A stretch of DNA of 64,000 nucleotides from JANXQG01 sp963709175. Lineage in GTDB: Bacteria; Planctomycetota; Planctomycetia; Pirellulales; Thermoguttaceae. The stretch spans positions 1,612,001 to 1,676,000 of the forward strand of contig CAVPVK010000007.1 of assembly GCA_963709175.1 (NCBI GenBank). The letters run 5' to 3'. A model generated the notes under the pieces. It did not search any database, was not told the origin of the DNA, and saw only the letters and a list, made by a program, of their open reading frames with translations. The first letter of the stretch is position 1. Each line of letters begins with the position of its first letter. Positions 24,568 through 32,399 of this stretch are shown piece after piece. The translations under genes were made by a program, and so were the position numbers.

Positions 24568-25103
24568 CGACGGCGATTGAAGGACTGGACGAACTGCGGT
24601 CGTGCCTCGGCACGCTGGCTGACAAGTCGGCCAAGAAGGCCGCCAAGGCGGGCGTCAATGCCGGCTTAGGCGTGCTCTCCAAGGAGATCAAGTCGGCCGT
24701 CAACGGCCTGCCGATCAGCGGCGAACTGAAGGCGGCGCTGCGGGCCACGGTCAACAAGCGGTTGCGGAAGAAAGAGGGCGAAGACTGGACCGGCAAGGCC
24801 GGCTTCGGCGTGGGCAAGACGAGTCCCCGCAAGAAGGAAGCGGCCCACGCCCGCGCCGCACGCGGCCAGGGCGGCACGGGCGAACAGCGGGGCGTGGGCA
24901 TCTCCTCTGCAAACGTCCACTGGCTGATCGGCACCAAGGAACGACACACCGATAGCGGCCACCGCACGGGCGCCATGCCCGACGTGCTCAGCGGCCTTAT
25001 CGCGGAAGCGGCGGATTCGGCTGGCCCCGCCATGATCGAAGCGGCCAGGCAAAAGATTTCCCAGGTACTGGCCTCTGAAGCCCAGAAGGCAAAGAAAGGT
25101 TGA
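24564..25103 (+). CDS. HK97 gp10-like tail component
   Basis: 179 residues from ATG 24564 (ATGA overlap). The N-terminus IEGLDELRSCLGTLADKSAK and the following basic helix (AVNKRLRKKEGE-like) match the gp10 family; WLIGTKERHTDSGHRTG fits its loop near the end. It joins head and tail. Confidence comes from position and the helix patterns. Confidence 0.68.
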   Translation: MTTAIEGLDELRSCLGTLADKSAKKAAKAGVNAGLGVLSKEIKSAVNGLPISGELKAALRATVNKRLRKKEGEDWTGKAGFGVGKTSPRKKEAAHARAARGQGGTGEQRGVGISSANVHWLIGTKERHTDSGHRTGAMPDVLSGLIAEAADSAGPAMIEAARQKISQVLASEAQKAKKG

Positions 25104-25105
25104 CC

Positions 25106-25531
25106 ATGAGTAAAGTCATCTGCAAAGGCACGGTGCTGGAGGTCACCATCTCGTCGGTGTTGACCCCCATCGCACAAGTGGTATCCATCGACGCCGGGGA
25201 CGTGGAGGCCGAGACCTTCGAGGCCGACACCCTGGACAACGCCTCGCCCGGCATCCCCTGCATGAACACCGGGCGAGTGGAGCCCGGCAAGATCAGCGGC
25301 GAACTGTTCTTCGACTATTCCCTCGCCTCACACATCGGCTTTGTGGGGCTGATCACCACGCCAGTCTCCACGCCCAACGCCGGCAAGATCCTTTTCACCA
25401 ATGCCCAGTTGATGGCCTTCACCGCCGTGGGCCATTCATTGGGGCTGACCGTGGCCCTCAAGGACGGCTTGAAGGGCAAGTTCAGCATGAAGATGGCTGC
25501 GCTGCCCACCTTCTCGGCCGGCACGAGCTGA
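25106..25531 (+). CDS. Major tail tube protein
   Basis: 141 residues; ATG 25106 has AAAGG 6 bp upstream; a TTG at 25100 is also in frame. The beta-rich sequence (VEAETFEADTLDNASPG, PGKISGELFFDYSLASHIG) is of the type found in siphovirus tube proteins (phage tail tube, TP901-like). It polymerises around the tape measure. Position before the chaperone pair supports it. Confidence 0.72.
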   Translation: MSKVICKGTVLEVTISSVLTPIAQVVSIDAGDVEAETFEADTLDNASPGIPCMNTGRVEPGKISGELFFDYSLASHIGFVGLITTPVSTPNAGKILFTNAQLMAFTAVGHSLGLTVALKDGLKGKFSMKMAALPTFSAGTS

Positions 25532-25559
25532 TCCCAAAGAACAGTAAAGGAACCCCGCC

Positions 25560-25901
25560 ATGAAATGCCGCCTGGTGCGCCCGATGGAGTCGGGCACCGA
25601 AGCCGGAACGATCCTCCCGGCCGGAACGGAGATCGAGCATACGGACGCCTGGATTTTGGTCCGGATGAGCGTGGCCGAGCCGACCGACGAGGAATGTCGC
25701 CTGAAGGCCGACATGACCCCGGAGAAGACCGAGGCGGCGCGGCGGGGCTACGAGCGGGTCTCGCGGGGTATTGCCCCGGAAGACTACGAGGCATTCGACC
25801 GCGGAGAAATGATCGGCTACTTTGCCGATAGATCGCCCATACCTGGACCGAATGCCGTCACCCAGCCATCGGAATTTGAGGTGGCATTCATGGACGTGTG
25901 A
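25560..25901 (+). CDS. Small acidic tail-region protein
   Basis: 113 residues from ATG 25560 (AAAGGAA upstream). Mostly acidic helices (DEECRLKADMTPEKTEAARRG) after a small beta motif (GTEIEHTDAWILVRM). It sits between tube protein and chaperones, separated from the latter by a terminator. No family recognised; it may be a chaperone or a decoration factor. Confidence 0.5.
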   Translation: MKCRLVRPMESGTEAGTILPAGTEIEHTDAWILVRMSVAEPTDEECRLKADMTPEKTEAARRGYERVSRGIAPEDYEAFDRGEMIGYFADRSPIPGPNAVTQPSEFEVAFMDV

Positions 25902-25934
25902 ACCAAGGCCGCGAGTGGGTTCCCGGCCGCGGCG

Positions 25935-25966
25935 GGGGCCGGCGGAAACAATGGCCCCTGATTTTT
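25935..25966 (+). terminator. Terminator-like hairpin after the tube-protein module
   Basis: GGGGCC (25935-25940) pairs with GGCCCC (25953-25958), loop of 12, then TGATTTTTA. Partial termination here would make tube protein more abundant than chaperones and tape measure. Confidence 0.65.
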
Positions 25967-25978
25967 AGGAACCCGTGA

Positions 25979-26398
25979 ATGATTGGAACCCAAAAGAAAA
26001 TGGAACCCGAAATCAGACTGCTTTCCCGCGAAGACCTGCTCACCGCCACGGAGCGGCGATTCAAGACGGTTGGCCCGCTGCCGGTTCGCGGCGGACACGT
26101 CCGCCTGCAATCGCTTTGGGAGAACGAGGCCTCGAACCTGGAGGCGCAAAACTACACGCGGGGCGAGTTCGACGCCTCCAAGATGTTGTCAGCCAACTGC
26201 CGCTACCTTGTTGCCTGCCTCGTAGACCAGGCGGGCAACCGCCTGCTCTCCGCGGCCGACGTCGCCACGCTGATGGCGAAGTGGGACCGGGCGGACATCG
26301 AGTATGTCTACACCGAGGCCCGGCTGCACGTGCGGGCCAAAAAGCGTCCGATTGAGGAACTGGAAAAAAACTTCGCCGGGACACCCGCCGACAATTAG
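25979..26398 (+). CDS. Tail assembly chaperone (gpG-like)
   Basis: 139 residues. An alpha-helical acidic protein (REDLLTATERRFKTV, EFDASKMLSANCRYLVACLV). Its last codons contain GAA AAA AAC, a perfect -1 slippery heptamer at 26365-26371, 25 bp before the stop. It therefore corresponds to gpG in lambda-type pairs: the short form made most often, while a few ribosomes shift into the next frame to make a longer gpGT-type protein. Chaperones coat the tape measure during tail assembly. Confidence 0.8.
   Translation: MIGTQKKMEPEIRLLSREDLLTATERRFKTVGPLPVRGGHVRLQSLWENEASNLEAQNYTRGEFDASKMLSANCRYLVACLVDQAGNRLLSAADVATLMAKWDRADIEYVYTEARLHVRAKKRPIEELEKNFAGTPADN
26365..26371 (+). promoter_or_regulatory. 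-1 programmed frameshift slippery site A AAA AAC
   Basis: In zero frame the codons are GAA (26363), AAA (26366), AAC (26369). The XXXYYYZ heptamer allows tandem slippage into the frame open from 26371 to 26670. The GC-rich stretch after it (CCGGGACACCCGCCG) may act as a stimulatory structure. Confidence 0.82.
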
Positions 26399-26670
26399 CG
26401 ATTCGCCTGGCCCGCCAGGCGGGAGTCCCTGTTGACCGATACCTAGCACAGTTTACGCCGGAACAGTTTGACGAGGAAGTGGCTTTCGAGCGGATAAACC
26501 CGGACCCGCTGGGCAGAATCCGCGAGGTCCTGAAGTCGGGACTGGTGGCGACGGCGCGGGGCCTAAAAATTGAACCGGAGGACCTGGACCCGGTGCGAAG
26601 GCCGCCGCGTGACGAGTCGATACCGGCGGACGAGGCCGTAGGGATACTCAGGGCCTATTACGGAGTGTGA
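26371..26670 (+). CDS. Tail assembly chaperone T-part, made by -1 frameshift (gpGT-like)
   Basis: After slippage translation continues LRRDTRRQLAIRLARQAGVP, then DRYLAQFTPEQFDEEVAFER and on to the stop at 26668-26670. There is no good start codon with ribosome site before the open frame begins, and the sequence is continuous protein-like from the slip site, so expression by frameshifting is the best reading. The fused product is about 230 residues. It is followed 1 bp later by the tape measure. Confidence 0.75.
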   Translation, partial: LRRDTRRQLAIRLARQAGVPVDRYLAQFTPEQFDEEVAFERINPDPLGRIREVLKSGLVATARGLKIEPEDLDPVRRPPRDESIPADEAVGILRAYYGV

Positions 26671-26671
26671 G

Positions 26672-27757
26672 ATGAGCACGGCAATCGGAGACCTGGTCGT
26701 CAACCTATCTGTCAACGACGATCCCTTCCGCGAAGGGTTTGCCGAGGCCAGCCGCTCCATGGAAAAATTTGAGGAGCAGGCCGAAGAAAGCGAAGGGCAC
26801 ATCGGCGGCGCTTCCCGCGCCTTTATGTTTCTCGGCAAGCAGGGCAAGGAGGCCGGCGAAGAGATTGGCGGGGGATTCGGCGAGGCCATCGAAAGCCTGG
26901 GCGGCATGACTTCCGGGCTCGGCGAGGCGGTGCACGGCTATCACGCGCTGCACACGGTGATCGAGTTGACTACTAGCGCACAAGTGATGCTGAATTCCGT
27001 GACGCCACTGGGCTGGGTGGCGATCGCCGCCGGTGCCGTGGCGGCGACGGCCGCCTACTTGCATTTCTCCGATGGGGTCAAGGGCGCTACCGAGGAGGAG
27101 AAAAAGCTGCACGAGGAAGCCGGGAAGCCGACCAAGCCGCCGAAGAGCGCGGCGGAATTGGAGCTAGAGGAAGGCGAGAAGATCGTTGACGAGTTTCGCA
27201 AGAAGCGACTGGAGATGAACGAAGAGGGAATGACCAGCGGGCAAAAGTATGCGGCCAATTTTGCTTTCGAGCACCCCGAGTGGCAGGACGCCATCGAACA
27301 TGCCAAGCAGATGGGCTGGGAAGAGGACATGCGCAAGGCTCGTGCGGATGCCGACAAGGAATGGGATCAGGCACAGGACGAACACCGCAAGCATATCGAA
27401 GGCGTTGCACACGCCCTTTCTGAGGAAGGTCAGGGGCCCATGGCCCGACTCTTGGCTCAGGCCAAGGAACTGAAAGAAAATCAGCAGTTTCTCAAGCCCG
27501 GCGAGTACGAGACCGCCATGAACGGTATCGCCAGGATTGCCGAAGCCGAAATGGCAACCAAGCAAAAGGCTCGCGACGAAGGGTCAGCGGCGGCGGTGGA
27601 ATTCAACTCGGCCGCCGCTTACGAAACTATCTCCAAGGCCATGGAGGTGCAGGAAAGCGAGCCCGCCAAGGACACGGCGGCAAACACGGCGGCAATGAAG
27701 GCCCTGCTAGAGGAAATCAGGGATCAAAACATGAAGAACGGCGTGCTGAGGTTGTAA
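26672..27757 (+). CDS. Short tape measure protein
   Basis: 361 residues, largely helical. N-terminus IGDLVVNLSVNDDPFREGF is the typical tape-measure start (each unit NLSVND); the middle has hydrophobic segments (LGWVAIAAGAVAATAAYLHF) and the rest long charged helices. Its length is small for a siphovirus tape measure and would specify a tail of only about 50 nm by the usual 1.5 Angstrom per residue rule. It lies right after the chaperones. Stop and next start overlap (TAATG). Confidence 0.78.
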   Translation: MSTAIGDLVVNLSVNDDPFREGFAEASRSMEKFEEQAEESEGHIGGASRAFMFLGKQGKEAGEEIGGGFGEAIESLGGMTSGLGEAVHGYHALHTVIELTTSAQVMLNSVTPLGWVAIAAGAVAATAAYLHFSDGVKGATEEEKKLHEEAGKPTKPPKSAAELELEEGEKIVDEFRKKRLEMNEEGMTSGQKYAANFAFEHPEWQDAIEHAKQMGWEEDMRKARADADKEWDQAQDEHRKHIEGVAHALSEEGQGPMARLLAQAKELKENQQFLKPGEYETAMNGIARIAEAEMATKQKARDEGSAAAVEFNSAAAYETISKAMEVQESEPAKDTAANTAAMKALLEEIRDQNMKNGVLRL

Positions 27758-28764
27758 TGAGCCTTCTTGGTATTTTTGAAATTCACAACGGCCGTGCCGG
27801 CGGCGACGAAATCACTTCCAAGCAGATGTCGAAGGCAACGCGCGTGCGGAAGTTTCGCGCGATCTGCAGCAGTCCCTACGACGGGCCCGACGCAGTAATT
27901 GGCGGCATGGACCCGCTCGGGACGCCGCATCCGGCGTTGACCAATTGCTACCTGATGCGCCGGCAGGTGGACAACTTTGAGAAATCCAAGACGGTCTTCA
28001 TCGCCACCGCGACCTATTCGACGGATCCGATTGTCGCGGCCGGCAGCCCATACAATGACCCGGCTGAGATTTCGTGGAACACCGAGCAGGTCTCTCGCAT
28101 TTACCAATTTGACCAGTCCGGCAATGCCGTGTTAAATTCCGCCAACCAAGCGTTTGTGCCCGGAGTGCAAGACAGTGACGCGTATTGGGTGGCGAGCGTA
28201 AAAAAGAACGTGACTTACGTGCCGTTCTGGATCCTGAACTTTCGCAACGCCATCAATAATGCCCCGTTCGTGATCGACAACAAGACGGTTAAACAATACT
28301 GCGGCTGGATGAAGAACTTGAAAATCGGCCATATCCAGTATCGAGCGGTGGGCACCAACCAGGTTGCTTTTCGCGCCCTGGAGTTCTCCATCGGCATCAA
28401 AAGCGGCGCGCCGTGGGGCAAGGGTACGCAAGGGGCATTGCCTGGAGTCGGCGGGGCAGCTCCCGCAGGTCCAACCGTGCCAATCCTGGACGACTGGCGG
28501 CGATATATTCTCGACGAAGGGAACATGACGATCAACGGCAATCAAGCCGTTCAGGGCAACCCGAACTTGCCGAATTACGGGCAGCTGCTCCCTAATTTAA
28601 ATGCCGATGGCACCACCTCGCGTGTGAAGGTCTTACTCGACGGCAAGGGTCAGAAACTTACTGGCAACCCCAATCCGCCGAACAACGGCAATCCTTCGTC
28701 CGCCGTCTTCATCGTTTACACGCTGAAGACGTTGCAGAACTTCAACCAGCTTCCTCTTAGCTAA
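27757..28764 (+). CDS. Tail-region structural protein, unknown
   Basis: 335 residues in TAATG overlap with the tape measure. Beta-rich, with many Asn/Gln/Pro in the second half (NGNQAVQGNPNLPNYGQL) and no membrane segment. In siphoviruses the gene after the tape measure is a distal tail or hub protein; this one fits by place and size only. No motif I recognise. Confidence 0.5.
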   Translation: MSLLGIFEIHNGRAGGDEITSKQMSKATRVRKFRAICSSPYDGPDAVIGGMDPLGTPHPALTNCYLMRRQVDNFEKSKTVFIATATYSTDPIVAAGSPYNDPAEISWNTEQVSRIYQFDQSGNAVLNSANQAFVPGVQDSDAYWVASVKKNVTYVPFWILNFRNAINNAPFVIDNKTVKQYCGWMKNLKIGHIQYRAVGTNQVAFRALEFSIGIKSGAPWGKGTQGALPGVGGAAPAGPTVPILDDWRRYILDEGNMTINGNQAVQGNPNLPNYGQLLPNLNADGTTSRVKVLLDGKGQKLTGNPNPPNNGNPSSAVFIVYTLKTLQNFNQLPLS

Positions 28765-28774
28765 GGTCACTTCG

Positions 28775-29146
28775 ATGTCGGGCACAATTTCCATTTCCCA
28801 GGCGCTCCAGGTTGTCAACGGCGAACTAGTTGACCAGTTCATTCCGAATCCACAGACGATCACCGAAACGAATGTTGGCGTTGTGGGGGGAAGCTACTCG
28901 ATCACCACCAGTGCGATGAATATCCCTAACCTTTCGGGACTCACGGCCGAAGGTTGGTGCGTGATGCAAAACCTCGACCCGACAAATTACGTCACGTGGG
29001 GGCCAAGCAACAGCGGCACTATGGTGCCCGTTGGCAAACTGAAACCAGGCGAATCGATTCAATTTCGTGTTGCGCCCAGTGCGGTGCTCATGGCGCAGGC
29101 CAACACCGCTGCCGTGCTCTTGCTGTGTCGCGTCTGGGAGGACTGA
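28775..29146 (+). CDS. Small tail-region protein, unknown
   Basis: 123 residues from ATG 28775. Beta-rich (ISISQALQVVNGELVDQFIP, VGGSYSITTSAMNIPNLSG) with a segment typical of small phage proteins that report value and position (NLDPTNYVTWGPSNSG). The end LLLCRVWED is hydrophobic. Likely a virion part near the tail tip; function unknown. Confidence 0.5.
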   Translation: MSGTISISQALQVVNGELVDQFIPNPQTITETNVGVVGGSYSITTSAMNIPNLSGLTAEGWCVMQNLDPTNYVTWGPSNSGTMVPVGKLKPGESIQFRVAPSAVLMAQANTAAVLLLCRVWED

Positions 29147-29184
29147 GGTGCCCGATCCATCAGATACGCTGGCCCGACTATCCG

Positions 29185-29808
29185 ATGCAGTACATGCCGT
29201 CGAGACAGCGCGATCTGGATCAGGCGCCGGGCAACGAAGTCTACGCCGAATCGCAGCCTGGCCGCTGGATGGTGCTGACGCAGAACCTTGCCGCAGCCAG
29301 CACCACGACGGTGGGCAGCGGCATGTATGCCTACACGCTCACCACGCCCAACGTGGCGACGGCAAACCCGGCGATTTGGCAAGCCAGCGCCAACAGCGGC
29401 AAGGGCGGCTATGCGATCGACACCACGCTGTCTTATTACGTACAGGAAGCGACTGGCAAAGTCTCGTATAGCTCTGGCGATTGGGTCTACTGCCGGGCGC
29501 TGACGACGGCCGGCGGCACCGTCTGGGAGCCGCTGTTTTGCAAACAACAGCGATTGCTTTTTGGCCAGACAACCGGGGCATTGAGCGGCAGCAATCCGAT
29601 TGTAAACAACATCACCGCGGCGGATACTGGGGCAAGCATCACGACTAATACGTCGGACACGATCGAGGTCATCAACTGGCCCGGCTGGACCTGGTCGGGT
29701 GCTACCGGCGTGACGATCATGTTCGTATTAGCCACTCTCACCGGCACCCCAGGCTCTGGCGCACAGATCGGCACCGGAAACTTCGTCAACGCGCCGTGCG
29801 GAGCGTGA
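29185..29808 (+). CDS. Tail-region protein, unknown
   Basis: 207 residues from ATG 29185, the first ATG in this frame after the previous gene; a second ATG follows 9 bp later and neither has a clear ribosome site, so the start is uncertain. Thr/Gly/Ser-rich beta sequence (MYAYTLTTPNVATANPAIW, GWTWSGATGVTIMFV). It resembles a small fibre or receptor-binding accessory protein but no family is recognised. Confidence 0.45.
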   Translation: MQYMPSRQRDLDQAPGNEVYAESQPGRWMVLTQNLAAASTTTVGSGMYAYTLTTPNVATANPAIWQASANSGKGGYAIDTTLSYYVQEATGKVSYSSGDWVYCRALTTAGGTVWEPLFCKQQRLLFGQTTGALSGSNPIVNNITAADTGASITTNTSDTIEVINWPGWTWSGATGVTIMFVLATLTGTPGSGAQIGTGNFVNAPCGA

Positions 29809-29811
29809 GCC

Positions 29812-30840
29812 ATGGCCCTCGGCACGACAGCCCCCAATTGCTGTTGCACGATCTTCTCGGACGGGTTCTATGGCGCCGCCTTGCGACCGCTGACATGGAA
29901 CGTCGATTCCGGAACGTGGACGGTTGCTTCGAATGTCCTCAGCAGCAGCAGCGCCAGTGCCCAGATCAACCTCCTGCCCTCGGCCGGGGCGGCGCTCAAC
30001 GCGTTGAAAGCCCCATTCCTGCAACAGGTCTCGGTGTATCTGGCCACCGGCTGTCAGTACCGTTTCTATTGCGGCGGGAACTACCTGGAACTCGATTGCA
30101 CGACGGTTGGCGGAAACCTCTTTGTCACCGGCACGCTGCGGGTCAACAGTGTTTCCGTGACCGTCTCGTCTTATAGCATCTCGAACCCCGGCTATTATAC
30201 GGTAGCCATCTGCTGGAACGTCGGATCGGTCGTGGCCGAGATTTTCTATAACAGCCTCGGGAGCGAGCCGGTCTTCGTGCTCATGACCAACGAGGGCCTC
30301 GGCAGTAGTGCCACCTGGGGGCCAGGCCTGGGCACCGGCCCGGGAAATACGGGCACATGCAAGTTCTATGGTTTGCTTGGCGTGGGACTTTCCCCGGTAG
30401 TCGGCTTCGTGCTCGCAAGGACGGGCATCACGGGCTACAACGTGTCTGGCATACCGATTACCTGCCCGGGCTGCCCGGCATGTGCATTTTGCTCGGGTGC
30501 GACGCCGGCTGAATGGGAAGCCGTCGTCACCGGCGCCACAGGGGCGGAAGCGGCACTGAATGGCACATACATCCTCGTTGGCGGCCCCGACAACGGATCT
30601 CCAGGCCAGTGCTATTGGCAGTACGCCTTCCCAGACGGAACTGGCTACGCGCAACTCTACTTGCAGGGGCCGCCCGCCAACGTGACGGGGCAGCTCTACT
30701 TTGACATTGGCGATCCCGGCATCGGCGCGGGCAGCCTTTTGCTGGACCTGACGGTGACGACTCCGATCAACTGCTTAAATGCGATCACGCAACCGCTTGC
30801 TGCCAGCGGCAGCGTGACACTGACACCGATTACAACCTAA
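29812..30840 (+). CDS. Cysteine-containing beta-rich tail-tip protein, unknown
   Basis: 342 residues starting 3 bp after the previous stop. Gly/Ser/Thr-rich, with clustered cysteines at the N-terminus (APNCCCTIFSDGF) and in the middle (ITCPGCPACAFCSG), which could form a metal site or disulfides. The rest is jelly-roll-like in strand pattern (LRPLTWNVDSGTWTVASN). The end overlaps the next gene (TAATG). Possibly a host-recognition protein; not recognised. Confidence 0.5.
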   Translation: MALGTTAPNCCCTIFSDGFYGAALRPLTWNVDSGTWTVASNVLSSSSASAQINLLPSAGAALNALKAPFLQQVSVYLATGCQYRFYCGGNYLELDCTTVGGNLFVTGTLRVNSVSVTVSSYSISNPGYYTVAICWNVGSVVAEIFYNSLGSEPVFVLMTNEGLGSSATWGPGLGTGPGNTGTCKFYGLLGVGLSPVVGFVLARTGITGYNVSGIPITCPGCPACAFCSGATPAEWEAVVTGATGAEAALNGTYILVGGPDNGSPGQCYWQYAFPDGTGYAQLYLQGPPANVTGQLYFDIGDPGIGAGSLLLDLTVTTPINCLNAITQPLAASGSVTLTPITT

Positions 30841-31091
30841 TGGATTGCATCATCGAGAATGGGGCCTGCGTGCGTTGCCAGCGGCCGTGGGCCGGTGACC
30901 CGAACATCCACCGCAATTGTCGGCCGCCCCGCAGCGAGGCCCAGCGGGAGGCATTGCTGGCCATCTGCCGGGGCTGCGAACACTTTCAGGCAGTGATCGG
31001 CAATTGCTCGCAGTGCGGCTGCCGGCAAATCAGGGAGAACCTGCTAAGCGAGCGGCTGGTGAGAGGGAAGTGCCCGGCGGGCAAGTGGTAG
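30840..31091 (+). CDS. Small zinc-ribbon-like protein
   Basis: 83 residues, translation coupled by TAATG. Eight cysteines in pairs (CVRCQRPW, CRGCEHF, CSQCGCR) give a small zinc-binding scaffold. Such proteins occur at the end of tail operons in some planctomycete-like phage regions (inference); the role could be folding or DNA/RNA binding. It is the last plus-strand gene of the structural unit. Confidence 0.55.
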   Translation: MDCIIENGACVRCQRPWAGDPNIHRNCRPPRSEAQREALLAICRGCEHFQAVIGNCSQCGCRQIRENLLSERLVRGKCPAGKW

Positions 31092-31113
31092 TGTACGCAT
31101 GGAGCGTACATCG

Positions 31114-31314
31114 TTACATCCGCTCCAGCCAGTTCTCCGTCTCCTGCTCTGCCTTCGCGTGGCTGGGAGAGTAGGCTTGCGGCATTCGACCGCGGGATTC
31201 CAGGGCCTTGCAGGCCCGGATAATCGCGGAAGTGACCGTGAAGTAGCGGATTAGGACCGCGACGGACAGCGCCAGCACGGCGAGGGCGGCCATCAGGTAA
31301 GTCGCTTCAGCCAT
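31114..31314 (-). CDS. Small membrane protein
   Basis: 66 residues. One or two hydrophobic helices near the N-terminus (TYLMAALAVLALSVAVLIRYF) and a basic-then-acidic C-terminal part. It is on the minus strand in the accessory end of the prophage, 14 bp after the SHD1 gene, and could be co-transcribed with it. A holin-like role cannot be excluded but there is no coupled endolysin. Confidence 0.45.
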   Translation of the reverse strand: MAEATYLMAALAVLALSVAVLIRYFTVTSAIIRACKALESRGRMPQAYSPSHAKAEQETENWLERM

Positions 31315-31328
31315 AGGTTTACTCCCCG

Positions 31329-31963
31329 TCAGTGAAAGACTACGGCGGTAACGCGGCCTTTCTGGATAAGTATGCCTGCGCTCACGCTCTTGTGTGAATC
31401 GGGATCGACGGCAATGTTCTTGTAGATCAGGTGCTTTTCTTCGCCCGTGTCGGTGATGCTGTCAGGTGCTCCTAGCCACTGCACCAGACTTTCTTTTCCT
31501 TGGCCAATCGCGTCCCTTCGCAATTCGTCGCTGCTGCGGTCTCTCGTCCAGGGCGCGACCTGCCGCACGGCGGGTGTCGGTGCTGCATGCTTTGCGGCGC
31601 CATTGCCCAGTGGCAGGCGGCCGATGCGTTCTCTTACGGCCTGCTGGTCTGCCGCCGAAAGCCGCTCGATGGGAACGCGTACCGTTCGCCCGTCGGCCAG
31701 CTTCAGCTCCACGACGATTTCGATCTTTGTTAAGCTGCCCGTGAGCGTCTTCCCTCTGGCATCGGTCCAGATTCGGGAATGATCCTGCGGCATCGATCCA
31801 ATCGGCGCGTTCGGGGCCGGCAGCAAGTCTCCACCGCTGACCCGCTCCAAGGCTTCCTGTTCGGCACGCGCCGCGCGGGATCGACATTAGGGTCCGTGTA
31901 CTGAGCCGAGGCAGTGGAGATTGCCGCGAAGCTGATGGCCAGAGCAATTAGAATATGCCTCAC
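31329..31963 (-). pseudogene. Exported SHD1-domain protein, interrupted by a frameshift
   Basis: GTG 31963 with AGGAGG 7 bp upstream starts a signal peptide (RHILIALAISFAAISTASA). The frame fails after DPNVDPARR (about 31865-31890) and the protein resumes in another frame as EQEALERVSGGDLLPAPNAP. Then an SHD1 domain (RIWTDARGKTLTGSL, then VELKLADGRTVRVPIERLS) and a C-terminal LVQWLGAPDSITDTGEE segment follow to 31329. SHD1 proteins are common in planctomycetes. A net one-base change would repair it. It looks like host-derived cargo in the prophage. Confidence 0.6.
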
Positions 31964-32030
31964 TGGAAACCTCCTATGGGTTGTGGGTTGGGCGGGGGAC
32001 TATTCGCGTATTTTGTACCGCTATCAACGC

Positions 32031-32058
32031 TTGCACAATCGGTGAACCCGTGTATACT
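32031..32058 (+). promoter_or_regulatory. Candidate promoter upstream of a small plus-strand ORF
   Basis: TTGCAC (32031-32036), 16-bp spacer, TATACT (32053-32058). It lies in the 380-bp gap between the SHD1 gene and the integrase and points to the ORF at 32193. Confidence 0.5.
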
Positions 32059-32192
32059 AATACCGTTGTCAGTGGCTCGGCCTGGTGGCCGCCAATCCCG
32101 GTATGTTTCCGGGCGTCTGAACCGCTTCCCTTTCCGAGACGTACAACAAGTTGCGTCTAAAAAACTGGGGGGTGATCATTCGGAGTGTTTCT

Positions 32193-32399
32193 ATGTCCCA
32201 CCCCAAGGATCGTTTCGCCGTCGGTATCGTTGCCCATTCCATGATTCTCTCTTTTCCTCGCACCCGCTTGACGTTGCGGGAAGCATCGGCTTTCGCCCGC
32301 GCATATAACCGGGTGACAGAGGAGCGAATTGCCGTGGTCATGCGTCACCCCATCTCCCGGGCGATTTCAATCGCGAGGGCCAGGTCCCGCTCCGCATAG
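32193..32399 (+). CDS. Small ORF antisense to the integrase 3' end, possible regulator
   Basis: 68 residues from ATG 32193 (or 82 from ATG 32151). Sequence starts MSHPKDRFAVGIVAHSMILS and continues with a helix RLTLREASAFARAYNRVTEE. It overlaps the last 55 bp of the integrase gene on the other strand. With the candidate promoter it could be a small lysogeny-control gene, the only such candidate in the element. Coding status is uncertain. Confidence 0.4.
   Translation: MSHPKDRFAVGIVAHSMILSFPRTRLTLREASAFARAYNRVTEERIAVVMRHPISRAISIARARSRSA

Noticed and set aside
32151..32192. Longer start (ATG 32151) for the ORF opposite the integrase
   Set aside because: No ribosome site is seen; ATG 32193 gives a more compact protein, although this remains uncertain.
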